Below are positions 1 to 10,153 of a stretch of DNA of 64,000 bases, in pieces. Both the position numbers and the translations under genes were made by a program. The DNA comes from Chrysomallon squamiferum (taxonomy: Eukaryota > Mollusca > Gastropoda > Neomphalida > Peltospiridae): contig CM022665.1 in the NCBI GenBank assembly GCA_012295275.1, forward strand, positions 14,601,976 through 14,665,975. The letters are read 5' to 3'. Every line of letters begins with the position of its first letter. Position 1 is the stretch's first letter. The notes below the pieces were generated by a model, which saw only the letters and a list, made by a program, of their open reading frames with translations, made no database searches and was not told where the DNA came from.

Positions 1-358
1 TATTATTACAAGTATTATTATTATTAGTAGTAGTAGTAGTAGGAGGAGGTGGCAGAAGAGTTAGCAGTGGTAGTTGTTTTTGCTAATGTAATTTCTCTCT
101 CCATTTGACGTATCTAACTACCCACATACCTAATTACCTACCTATCTGTCTGCCTGTTTCTTCTTATCTCTGTCTATCTGTCTGTCTATCTCTCAATCCA
201 TCCATCCATCCGCCCATTCATCCACCCACCCACCCATCTATCTATCTATCTATCTATCCTCGAGCCCACTCTTTTAAATTATCAAAAAGTCGTAAGTAAA
301 ATAGTGTTATTAAATTACTAATATGCACACGTCTACTGACTGTATGTTTTATACTCAC
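1..358 (-). other. GABBR-like intron, 5' part (runs off window)
   Basis: Intron downstream of exon 4. It holds a (TAG)n tract at about 26-44 and a (ATCT)/(ATCC)/(ACCC) block at 118-258. No coding signal is seen. Confidence 0.7.
118..258. repeat. Compound tetranucleotide microsatellite (ATCT/ATCC/CACC)n
   Basis: Imperfect CTAC, CTGT and CTAT repeats pass into ATCC repeats, CACC repeats and a clean ATCT run just before the last bases. The open frame here is only the repeat read as protein. Confidence 0.9.
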
Positions 359-463
359 CTTTAAATGTCGAATTTGCTGCGACACATCACTTGTTGTGAT
401 AATTTCTGATCTCACTATACTGATTCCCTCTTTCTTCATCAATTTGAACATATCATATATTGG
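359..463 (-). CDS. GABBR1-like: GABBR-like exon 4 (Venus-flytrap domain)
   Basis: 35 codons, phase 0/0, acceptor CTTACAG|CCAATA and donor AAG|GTGAGT. It encodes YDMFKLMKKEGISIV, then RSEIITTSDVSQQIRHLK. This is the family segment between the W-K-K strand and the conserved D-A-R-I-I strand, which would open the next exon. No candidate for that exon exists in 1-358. Confidence 0.83.
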
Positions 464-2619
464 CTGTAAGTAGCAGACGTTATTACATCGGCTATCAATT
501 AAATACTAATCGTAATTTGAAAAACATCAGCTATTGTGTTATACAGGATATGGGAAAATAAAATAAACTGGAACAGAAACAGAGGATAAGATAGATAATC
601 AGACGAAAGACAAAAATGACATAGATACACACATACAAATAGACACACAGACAGATGGATGCACAGTACGATAGATGCTGATGACAATGGCATAGGTAAA
701 GAATGGCAAGTTTGGCACTTTGTGCGCTCTTGAAGGCGGCGCCACTGAGCAATTTCTATTAAACTAGACTGGTATTTTAGAGCTGATTTTATGGTAAAGT
801 TATACGAAAGATAGACGTCGCATGTTTGGAAAAGGTGCACAGTTTCAGTGCTTGTCATAGGCTGGGTTTTCCCTTGACACGCCCTCGTCGATGACTGTGC
901 AAAGCATGTTACCCACTGACGTATTTAGACGCGAGATAAGAACTGTAGCCCCGTAGTTAGGTTTCCGGGTTATATTAGAACTGTTTATGTCTTAAGTTTC
1001 AGTATGTCTTCCCCTACCCGCCAAACAAATCCTAGATACGCTTATGATAACAGGACAAAGAATACATTAAAGTAACATATTGGGATTTCCATGGTTATGA
1101 CGATAACGTATAAATTAAAAATAACGAAATTTACCTCTGAAAAGAGTTCCATTGCTTGGTGTACTGTGGATACTTTTTTCCACTGGAAATACTTGAAGAT
1201 GTCTATACGTGGTGGATTCACATGAGTCGCTGGTGATATTATTCGAAAAAATCTTTTGAAACGATCTTTGTTTGACAATGAAGGTGAAGAGGACAGATGC
1301 GAAATCTAGAATTTACAACAACAACAACAATAATAATTATAATCATGATGATGATGATGACTGTGATGATGAAAATCATAATAAAACTAATGATTTTGGC
1401 TTATTAAAATCGTGTTGCTTCAATAAATAAATAAGTATATATATGGCAAATATACAACATATATCTACCTACCTATGATTATATGTATATGTGAGGGACT
1501 GAACTAAAAGCACAATCTAAAGATACATAAACAACTATTAAAGTATGAGGTTTTTATTTATCCTTGTTTAAACATAAAGTACTTGGGAAATTTCTCCAAA
1601 ACATGTGGGACATTAATATGGTAAACCCTGTCACTGGTGTTTTCTTAAGGAACCCAGGGCAGTAATGGTCAGCCAGTATTGGTCACGGGTGCGAAATGTT
1701 ATCTGTGTGACTGTGGAGAAAGACAGTTCACCCAGCCACATGTGTGTGTGTGTGTGTGTATATATATATACACACACACACATAAACACACACAAACATA
1801 CATATACACACACATAGATACACACATATATACTAACATACATGTATACATACATATATACTTACACACATAGACACACACGTACATACATACATTCCAT
1901 GTATACATAAATACATGTATAGACCAACAGATACACACACACATACACACATACATATACATACATATATACCTACCAAACTTCCTACTTACATATTTAT
2001 ATAAAAAAATGAAAGACACATATACATACATTATTGGTATTACCTGTACAAGATTCCACCTGAACGACACCTGAGCTGTAGCCTCAGATACAGGTGAACA
2101 TGCCCCTCCAATGACCATCAGTTTTTTAGGTGGGGTGTAAAGATGATGATACAAAACATCTAAACTTTCCCCCGCATCACACTAAAAATATAAAAGGCCT
2201 GTCAGTTTCTTTACATCCAAGAGCATTTTCTATTATATATTCTATTACATTATTGTGGTAAACTTTATTTTACTGAATTTTATAATTATTTAAAGTGCAC
2301 CTTTAGAGATACGAAATTCTTTTTATTTCCACGTTATTACTTTATGGTGATAGGCGACTCTTCTTTTCTGATAATAAAATATAACAATAAAATAATACTG
2401 TTATAAATTATACAGACATCGCCGTTTTGTCTTTTCATAACTGTAGTCATGGCGTATTTTTCGGACAAAACCAGAAGAAACTGTAAAGCAAATCGATCCG
2501 CTCTGAATTCGATATCATGACGACTATGGAAAAATAATAATAATAAACACTAATAAATAAATAAATAAGTAAATAAATTAAAAAAAAATAATAATAATAA
2601 TAATAAAAAAAATTTTAAA

Positions 2620-2662
<43 letters not shown>

Positions 2663-3911
2663 AAAAAATAAAAAAATAGAAATGAAATGAAATAAAATAA
2701 ATAAGATTGCGTCTGTATTTCAGACGTTTCTTTTATCTCTTCCTTTCTTTTTTTTCTTTTTCTTTTTTTTTTTGTTCTCCTTTGGCGATTTGAAATAAAA
2801 TTTTGGTGAAAGTCAACATATTGTATCAGCTGAATCTTTTGCTTGACGTGGTGGACAAAATTCCATCATCTTGAATAAATAACGTGGTAATGAACGTCAC
2901 GTCAGAACACCATCAGACCTAAATTATCCTGTTGTTTTATCTTCTGTACGTTTTAATTATATTTATTACTTAACTGAATCAATAGATGTAAGAAAATAGG
3001 AACTGTATTCAGTGATTTCAATGATGTGATGATGCGTAACATCACCAGAAATTAAATCTCATTAATATGCCTCATGGACTATTTCCGTTTCGAGCCAGTG
3101 GGTGGGTTCACTACAGATTCTTTTCTGTTGCTTTCTGCTACTAACTGAAAAAATGTGAGGTTCCTAGATAGACAGTATACCATCTTATTTAGAGAGATGA
3201 TGATAGAAATACAGAGAGTGAATGTAATGGGATTGTTAAAATGAACCTTTGTAACATTGTAGTTTTATTTATTTGCAGTTATTATTACCTTTTGCGATTA
3301 ATTTTATCTATTTAATTGCATTTTAATCTTTAATAGATGCATTTGTATTTTTGTAGTTATTATACTTGTATTTTGTAATTATTGTTATATTTGTATCTTT
3401 GTAATTATTGTTACACTTGTATCTTTGTAATATTATTATATTTGTATCTTTGTAATTATTGTTACACTTGTATTTTGGTAATTATTGTTACACTTGTATC
3501 TTTGTAATTATTGTTACACTTGTATCTTTGTAATATTATTACATTTGTATCTTCGTAGGTAGTATTTCTTTATATTTATTGCTACAGTTGTATCGGTAAT
3601 TACTGTTACACTGGATCTTTATTTAATTGTTACTCTTGTATCGTTGTAATTATTATTACACTTGTATGTTTGTAATTACTGTTACATTTGTATCATACCG
3701 TTACCTTGGTATCATTCCACATTAAGTTAAGTCTGTACCCTGTTAGAATGTCTGATCTTTGATTGATATGTTCCAGGGCCAGTTCCGATGCTGTGAGCAG
3801 GGCCATACCCCCTTTCCAGCTCCCTTGAAACGGCATAAGACCTATCAGGTTAATATCTGTGATACATTCCACACAGAACAGATACACCAGTGAGGTTATG
3901 ATTTGAAACAT
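359..3911 (-). CDS. GABBR1-like: GABA-B receptor-like class C GPCR, N-terminal part (4 exons, partial)
   Basis: Four exons, complement(3705..3911), (2044..2181), (1135..1305) and (359..463), join with all introns in phase 0 into 207 codons. Seen: residues 1-16 start MFQIITSLVYLF and look like a signal peptide; residues 17-207 align with the first half of the Venus-flytrap domain of GABA-B receptors. Landmarks are IGLMPFQGSWKGG, LALEHINQRSDILTGY, the K|C exon junction after NDTK, KKLMVIGGACSPVSEATAQ, RWNLVQ, SSSPSLSNKDRFKRFFR and FQWKKVSTV. Known: GABA-B receptors are plasma-membrane heterodimers in which GABBR1 binds GABA and GABBR2 couples to Gi/o. Features are mixed: the W-x-GG motif and SSSP loop are GABBR1-like, while VIGGACSPVS...WNLVQ and FSE are closer to GABBR2. 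The subunit class, or a lineage-specific paralogue, cannot be fixed. The rest of the ectodomain, the seven-helix domain and the tail lie beyond position 1. Confidence 0.88.
464..1134 (-). other. GABBR-like intron 3
   Basis: 671-bp intron. Part of it (about 640-960) is less AT-rich than its surroundings, but no exon with splice sites and homology was found. Confidence 0.75.
1135..1305 (-). CDS. GABBR1-like: GABBR-like exon 3 (Venus-flytrap domain)
   Basis: 57 codons, phase 0/0, acceptor ATTCTAG|ATTTCG and donor GAG|GTAAAT. It encodes ISHLSSSPSLSNKDRF, FFRIISPATHVNPPRIDIF and FQWKKVSTV...ELFSE. This matches the family pattern of an SSSP-type loop, then FFRT, NP-x-R and W-K-K. The serine-rich loop contributes to the GABA site in GABBR1 and is AATTP in GABBR2, so this exon favours a ligand-binding type of subunit. 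Confidence 0.9.
1306..2043 (-). other. GABBR-like intron 2
   Basis: 738-bp intron. Its middle (1740-1975) is a TG/TA/CA block. Short CAA and GATGAT tracts lie at 1315-1370. Confidence 0.8.
1740..1975. repeat. (TG)n(TA)n(CA)n palindromic microsatellite with CA/TA-rich extension
   Basis: A (TG) run, then (TA), then (CA) makes a near-perfect inverted dinucleotide block at 1740-1796. It is followed by about 180 bp of interrupted ACACATA and ATACAT repeats. Confidence 0.9.
2044..2181 (-). CDS. GABBR1-like: GABBR-like exon 2 (Venus-flytrap domain)
   Basis: 46 codons, phase 0/0, acceptor TTTTTAG|TGTGAT and donor CAG|GTAATA. It encodes CDAGESLDVLYHHLYTPP, then the KKLMVIGGACSPVSE loop, then FRWNLVQ. 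It starts exactly at the conserved Cys that follows the Asp-x-Lys of exon 1 in GABA-B receptors. Confidence 0.88.
2530..2705. repeat. A-rich low-complexity tract with poly(A)
   Basis: AAT and AAAT repeats, a pure A run of about 36 at 2625-2660, then TAAAAAA repeats. Confidence 0.9.
3340..3697. repeat. Degenerate 26-bp minisatellite in GABBR-like intron 1
   Basis: About 13 copies of a unit close to TTGTAATTATTGTTACACTTGTATCT by plus-strand reading (TTGTAATTATTGTTACACTT then GTATCT). Copies are well conserved at 3390-3540 and more decayed towards 3690. The array ends within 10 bp of the exon 1 splice donor. Confidence 0.85.
3705..3911 (-). CDS. GABBR1-like: GABBR-like coding exon 1 (signal peptide and start of Venus-flytrap domain)
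   Basis: 69 codons, phase 0 at its 3' end. On the minus strand a run of T followed by CAG lies directly before the ATG at 3911, so this may be an internal exon whose first codon is the start, with 5' UTR exons further upstream. The donor is AAG|GTAACG. The leader has a hydrophobic core (ITSLVYLFCV) and possible cleavage near C16. The mature part carries SWKGG, the conserved Trp-x-Gly-Gly region of the ligand-binding lobe. Vertebrate GABBR1 has a Cys soon after GG; here the residues are MALL. Confidence 0.85.
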
Positions 3912-4354
3912 CTGAAAAAAAAAAAAAAAAAGATTGATAACAACTGTAATAAACGATACTTTTGTTGAAAAAGAGGTAATTGAAATAGATGTATGGTTAG
4001 ACTGACAGACAGATAGACAGAGATATTGACAGATAAAGACGCAGAAAGATAAAACTTATTTATTTTGAAAGCTAACAACCCCCACACACACATTCTAATT
4101 ATTTAAAATATACGTAATTATATAACACTCGCTAGTTATTTTTAGAGAAAACATTCTGTCCCTGTCACGTTTAAAACTGTTTACAGATAATCAGTGTACT
4201 ATACAAATGATCATTAAGCTTGTTAACGAGTTGTTAGAAACTGGCAGTCAGGTATTATGTACCAGCTTGTCTTCTGTTACGTACACAGATAGCTTATCTT
4301 AACACAAAACAGTAAAGACCACTCCTCTAGCTAGTCTTAATTGTGAAGATTGTG

Positions 4355-4487
4355 TTTGTTTGTGTGTGTGTGTGTGTGTGTATGTGTGTGTGTGTGTTTG
4401 TCTGTCTACATATATATGTGTGTGTGTGTGTGTGTATGTGTGTGTGTGTGTTTGTCTGTCTACATATATATGTGTGTGTGTGGGTGT
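4355..4487. repeat. (TG)n microsatellite with an internal ~64-bp duplication
   Basis: The block (TG)n-TATG-(TG)n-TTTGTCTGTCTACATATATA-(TG)n occurs twice in tandem with near identity. A short (TC)n run follows at 4533-4551. Confidence 0.88.
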
Positions 4488-4849
4488 GTGCGTTATGGAT
4501 TAACTACAGCTAGGGACTTTTCAGGATATAATTCTCTCTCTCTCTCTCTCTCATACTAGTTGTACGTCTTTAAACAATGTATTCATACCGCGGCGAGTTG
4601 ATAATTATATTTGTGATAATAACAACAGTAATGTGGAAATAATGAAGTGAATATTTCCCTATGGAAATTATTTCAGCTGCTTCATCAAGTCGACATTATT
4701 ATTTTTATGAACTGATATTAATGTGTGTACTGAATTATTTATATTATACCATTATGTTATGTTGTTCCTAGTGACATTGTATATAAAAACAAAACTCTTG
4801 TTATTAACAGCCCAGAGCCACATTACATTTTTTAAATAATAATCATAAC

Positions 4850-5320
4850 AATAAATAAATAAATAAATCATCATCATCATCTTCGTCATCATATTATTAT
4901 TATCACCATCAATATTGGCAAATGAATGATGACATCCTTAGCTATCATACCAGTGAAGCATTTATTATAATTGTTATTATTATTATTGCTGTTGTTGTTG
5001 CTGTTGCTATTATTATTATGATTATTATTATTATCATTGTTCCTTTTATTATAGATAACGGTTGGAACTTACACACACACACACACACATACACACACGC
5101 GCGCATGCACACACGCATAAAAACAATGATAAAAACCCAAATAGTTGTTCTATAATCATACCATCATCACAAGCAGCAGAAACAACAACAACAATAATAA
5201 TATTAATATTAATAATAAAAGTAGTAGTTGTATTAATAGCAGAGCAGTAATAGTAGTAGTGGCATTTGCAGTATTAATAATAGTAGCAGTAGTCGTAGTA
5301 GTAATAGTAGTTGTTGTAGT
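4850..5320. repeat. Trinucleotide-rich region (ATT, GTT, CAT, GTA) with (CA)n
   Basis: Interrupted triplet repeats in several registers, plus a CA run at 5072-5098. They produce open frames on both strands with hydrophobic or Asn/Val-rich translations, which are artefacts of the repeat. Confidence 0.85.
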
Positions 5321-5574
5321 TAATGGTAACGACAGCGTGGATGAAGATGACATTAACAATACTTACCTTGCAGAATTTCACTTCACTGTAAATTTATAAA
5401 GAGTTCAGCACAGAATACTTGAAAAACGTATTTGATAGTTGCTGTTTTTAAGACAAATCCACTACGGATTTGTGAAGTATATATTTCAGTTAATCAGAAC
5501 GGCAGTCTTGCACGCCATTGGTCTATCCTACGCCAGTCCGAAATGGTTGTTTGTCGTTACGAAGATATTGATCC

Positions 5575-5730
5575 AAAAAAAAAAAAAAAAAAATTAAATA
5601 AATAAATATAAAATAAAATAAGAAATAATTTAAAAAATTAATAAAATAAAATAAAATGTAAAATATAAATTAAAATTAAAAATAGTAATAATAAAAAAAT
5701 AAAAATAAAAATAAAATAAAAATAAATTGT
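5575..5730. repeat. A-rich low-complexity tract
   Basis: Poly(A) of about 17, then AAAT and AAAAT repeats. Confidence 0.88.
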
Positions 5731-5829
5731 AGTTATTTCTGTGGTAAATCACATTTACGACAAAACCATTATGCGTATATTACTGTATTTTAATTTTTTA
5801 ATTTATTATTCTTGTTTATTTATTGATAC

Positions 5830-6095
5830 AAAACAACAACAACTACTACTACTACTACTACTAATAATAATGTTATTGTTATTGTTATATTATTATGATT
5901 ATTGTTGCCGATTATGTTTAAACAATATTTCGTTATTTAATATTGTTTTGTTGGTTTGTTTTTTATTGTTGTTGTTCTTTTTTCAAAGAGGAAAAAAAAA
6001 AAAAAAAAAAAATAAAAAAAAAACTTCTGCCAGTATATTGTAGATCAAATATTAAAAAAGAAAAGAAAAAAGAAGAAGAAGAAAAAAAGGTTTTG
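5830..6095. repeat. Triplet and poly(A) low-complexity region
   Basis: ACT/ATT/GTT triplets at 5835-5900 and 5955-5975, long A runs at 5990-6022, and AAG repeats at 6055-6090. Confidence 0.85.
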
Positions 6096-6459
6096 ATTGA
6101 ATAGATACCTATTTACTGCAAATAAATTATGAATATTTATAAATATATATTTTATGATTTTTATTTTATGTGTACATTCTCTTTTCGTCTGTAATTACAA
6201 GGATGCCTCTATAGATATATGCGTATTTGTAAGTTTAAGTATCTAATGTACATCTTTATATAACGAATGTACCATCTTGTTAACTGTGTATTACATTTAC
6301 AGTGTACCTCAAAGGCAGCTGAATTATGGCCAGGGTGTAAATATAGTTCAGTTCAGTTTGCGATTTTTTCCCCCTTTCAAACAATGTTAATTAGTGTAAG
6401 AGAAATTAAACAGTGAAATGACACATAATTATTTGAAACACGGACTGATCCTATTAATT

Positions 6460-6770
6460 TATATATATATATATATGTATATACGCAAGTACGTGTGAAT
6501 GTGTGTATATGTAGGTATGTACGTATGTACGTATGTACGTATGTACTTATGTACTTATGTACTTAAGCATTTATGTATATATATGTATTCATGTAAATAT
6601 ATATGTGTATGTTTGTGTGATGTATGCATGGATGGATGGATGGATGGATGGATGGATGTGTATATGAGTATATGCAGATGTGTTTGTGAAAATGTATGTA
6701 TGTATACATGTGTATATATATATATATATATATATTTGTATGCATGCATGTTTGTATGTGTGTGTAGTTT
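6460..6770. repeat. Tetranucleotide block (GTAT/GTAC)n, (GGAT)n and (TA)n
   Basis: GTAC/GTAT repeats at 6511-6566, (GGAT) of about 8 units at 6627-6658, and (TA)n at about 6712-6735. Confidence 0.9.
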
Positions 6771-6973
6771 GTACGTGTGTCTATACATGTGTATCCGTGC
6801 AGACATTATAGAAAGGACCATTCAGCTGACCTCAGGCTGACTAATTTGTTAATATCTCGCTAATTTAGGTGAAAATGACTGTACTAATGACCATGCCAAT
6901 GGCATTAATATTGGATTACTGAAAATGGAAAATGATGCTAGTAAGCAAAAATTTAATCTGTGCGCTTATTTTT

Positions 6974-6978
<5 letters not shown>

Positions 6979-7060
<82 letters not shown>
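6979..7060. repeat. (CT)34 (GT)7 microsatellite
   Basis: Uninterrupted CT from 6979 to 7046, passing directly into GT to 7060. Confidence 0.95.
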
Positions 7061-7061
<1 letters not shown>

Positions 7062-8663
7062 CTGTCAATGAATATTTAGAAATTAACGTACAAAAGTTAT
7101 TTGAACAATCAATAATGGGCTGTTGTTGTGTTTTTGTCGCTAATCAAATGATCCAGAAACCAAAATGATAAAGAAATGGTCAACTAAATTAATAGTCTTT
7201 AAGTGTTAAATAATGGTGGTCAGTGGTCAGTAAACGGTCAAAACAAGACCAGCGAAACTGATTTATAAACAAGTATATACATGCTTGTATCCAAGACACA
7301 TTTCAGAATGAAGTTACTAAAAACAAAAGTCTGTTTTCGTAGTAACAAACATCAACTGTTAATTTGTAACCTGATTCCATGGCTGAATTCTAAGCTGTTG
7401 TAAAAACTCTGTGGTTTGGTCTAAGCATAAAACGACATGTCCGTAAATATTAGACATATTATGTTATTAATTATTGTTACTAATGTATTGCTGCTGTTGT
7501 TGTTTTCTGTCGAACGGCCACAGAAATATTAAAAATAAAATTAGTTATATCATACATCGTTACAAATATTGTTACATGTTGCTGTTGTCGTTGTCAGGGC
7601 TGTTATTATTGTTGTATTTTCTGAGAAAGAAACTTTGCCATCGCATCTCCATAACAATATTTGGTAACTAAATATGTTATATATTATTAAACACAAATAA
7701 TACGTTGTTCTTATTGTTGTTGTCGTCGTCGTCGTCGTTGTTTTCTGAAAGAATTTAGTTACAAATCTCTATAATAAAATGGATCAACTAAATCCATAGT
7801 GTTTTTTATATTTGTCAGATCGATGGGATTATTATTATTATTGTTGTTGTTATTGTTGTTAATCCCTGTAATAATTATATTTAATCCTGTTTATTTATTT
7901 TAGCTAATTTGATGTATTTGTGTTCATAATGAATGTTTCGTAATTATTTTTTTCCTTTGTTTCTGCATGTCTGTTTTTCTTCATTTTTTGTTTTCTTTCT
8001 TTCTACTGACTACTTACCAAATCTGCATTTATTAATACTAATAATACTGTCGTACTAAATATACTGGATACAAGTCGAAATAGTTTTACTTTAATTTTTT
8101 AATCGAATTATTACAGTCAACCAACATTTTTATTATAGTTAGCAATTTTAATTTCAGATGATTATTGTTTCATTTGGTTATTTTGTTTTAGTTTTTTCTA
8201 TTTTGTTTTTGTGGTTTAGATTAATGTCTCTTTTATATGTTTTGTCATGTAATAGTTTTGTTGTTAGGTTGGTATAGGTGGTGGTTTGTTGTTTTTAATT
8301 TTATTTATTTATTTATTTTAAATATTCGTAACAACACCAATAATTTTTAAGTAAACATCCGTACTAAATCATTTTTATATTAATACAGAATATTCCGAGT
8401 GTTAAAAGTGACATTCCGAGTGTTAAAAGAAATCTTGTATAACGCCATAAAGCTATAAACAAAATAAAAAAATAAAAAGTCGGACTTTTACTTGAAAGAT
8501 CATTTATATAAAAACAAAGGCATCTATTCTTAATCGAAATGGATTATACATAAAAGATTTAATTTTTTTTTAAATCTGGGTTTTAAAGACTATTTGCACG
8601 AAGAGGATAAAGGCCATAAAGTTGTTGTAATTTATTTTCTATCAAGACACAGAAGCTTCAAAT

Positions 8664-8738
8664 ATGGCGGCTTACGAAGAGGTGCATGCGTACTGTTCAG
8701 TTTTTAAGACGCATATCAACAGTCTCTGTTCTAAGTGA
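8664..8738 (+). other. Short plus-strand ORF with an ATGGCGGC start context (possible first exon or regulatory site)
   Basis: A 24-residue ORF (MAAYEEVHAYCSV...) begins at AATATGGCGGC in an otherwise AT-rich desert. ATGGCGGC is a common animal start context and also resembles the YY1 core. A TTCAG is followed by T-rich sequence. No downstream partner exon was recognised on the plus strand, so this may be chance, a promoter-proximal element, or the first exon of an unseen transcript. Confidence 0.18.
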
Positions 8739-9097
8739 AATGATTCCAACGGCGATTTAAATGCATTTTGACTATTGCAGCTTAAAAATAATTTAAATAA
8801 TGCAATTTTATGCCTTGTCACAAGTTTTTGCTTTTTTGTTATTTTGTTTATTTATTTATTTATATTAAACTATAATTGATCATGGTTGCATGAAGTTAAA
8901 TTTAAGAAAATGCTCCTTCTACCAAGTATACAAAACAAGCACTGCATCTACAGAAAATACAGTTTTCATAAGAATCGTGTTCAGACAGCGTTCATTGAAA
9001 GCTTTGAGATCTTGTGCAGGTACCGAATAATTTATCGGGCATGCTTGGGACGGGAGGTTGATCGGTTTTGTGGACTTAAAATATAAAATAAGCAATG

Positions 9098-9125
9098 AAA
9101 AAAAAAAAAAAAAAAAAAAAAAAAA
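9098..9125. repeat. Poly(A) run (~28)
   Basis: Pure A run following GCAATG. Confidence 0.92.
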
Positions 9126-9886
9126 TGAAAAAACCTGAATCTTTAATTAACAGATACAAATTATTATACTCTAAAATATGATCTGTTTGGTCTTTATTAA
9201 TCCACTGAGTTCTTAAAATACCTTTACAGAATACCATGCGCTGTTACTATAAACAGGATGAAAATTAAACGAAGAAAAGAAAGAACATAATTTTTATTTA
9301 AAAGATACATGTACAAATAAATACACTTCTTAATACATTTAAATTTCCAATAAATAACCTGTATAAGACGAAAAAAAAAAATGATAATAATAAAGAACAC
9401 CACTACACAGGAACAGTCTCACTTAAACTGCCATTGTTCATCATGCATGTCATAGAAACCACAATTACTGCCAGATTTAAAAGTAGCCAGATAATTAGTT
9501 TGGTACTTGTATTTGATTTAGTATAGTGAATACTGGCATTCAAAATACTTGTTTTTGGAGATCACTAAAATGTATCTATCTATACAGATGTTCATGAGAA
9601 AAACTGACAGCAGAATGTGAGAGAGGGGGAGAAAGAAAGAATTATATAATAAAAAGACAGTCATTATGGAGGTACAGTTTTATTCAATGTTCACAGCAGT
9701 TCAACAAAGTTTTCCTGTACAGTGAATGGTATTTTGTAATAATGTAAAAAAATATAGCATACATCCAACCATTTACACAATTATATTTGAAATATCTTCA
9801 TGTTAAAACTATCCACTCAGTTTATTTGAAATAAAACCAAATCTAAACCCAAAATTTAAAAATAATAATAATAGTATAAATAAAAC

Positions 9887-9928
<42 letters not shown>

Positions 9929-9932
9929 AACA
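9887..9932. repeat. (ATA)n microsatellite
   Basis: About 12 pure AAT triplets followed by AAATA repeats. Confidence 0.92.
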
Positions 9933-10110
9933 CTAAAAAGTCACACTAAACAAATGAGAATAAGAAAACAAATATATTTAAACTATTTATATTCATTTTT
10001 ATTTAAATTATGTTATTTAATAGTAATGCTAATATATGTAATATAGTAAATATAACTCAGCAGTCAAGTGTTATCACAGGCAGAAACTAGTCACAAAAGT
10101 CCTCAATGCA

Positions 10111-10111
<1 letters not shown>

Positions 10112-10151
<40 letters not shown>
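10112..10151. repeat. (TG)n microsatellite
   Basis: About 19 uninterrupted TG units. Confidence 0.93.

Positions 10152-10153
<2 letters not shown>

Larger units (their letters stand above)
2182..3704 (-). other. GABBR-like intron 1
   Basis: 1523-bp intron with an A-rich tract (2530-2705), a T-rich tract (2735-2775), about 550 bp of ordinary sequence, and a 26-bp minisatellite that runs up to the exon 1 donor. Confidence 0.8.
3912..8660. other. Intergenic, upstream of the GABBR-like start
   Basis: No coding exon recognised. The stretch is filled with simple repeats (TG at 4355-4490, GTT/ATT triplets at 4850-5320 and 5830-5900, A-rich at 5575-5730, ATGT/GGAT at 6490-6735, CT at 6979-7046). 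5' UTR exons or the promoter of the receptor gene could lie here but cannot be located from sequence alone. Confidence 0.6.

Noticed and set aside
1631-2154. 151-codon minus-strand frame rich in Tyr, Val and Cys
   Set aside because: Most of it is the CA/TA microsatellite. Only its first part (2044-2154) is real, as receptor exon 2.
6499-6840. 113-codon plus-strand frame of Cys, Val, Tyr and Met
   Set aside because: Translation of GTAT, GGAT and TA microsatellites.
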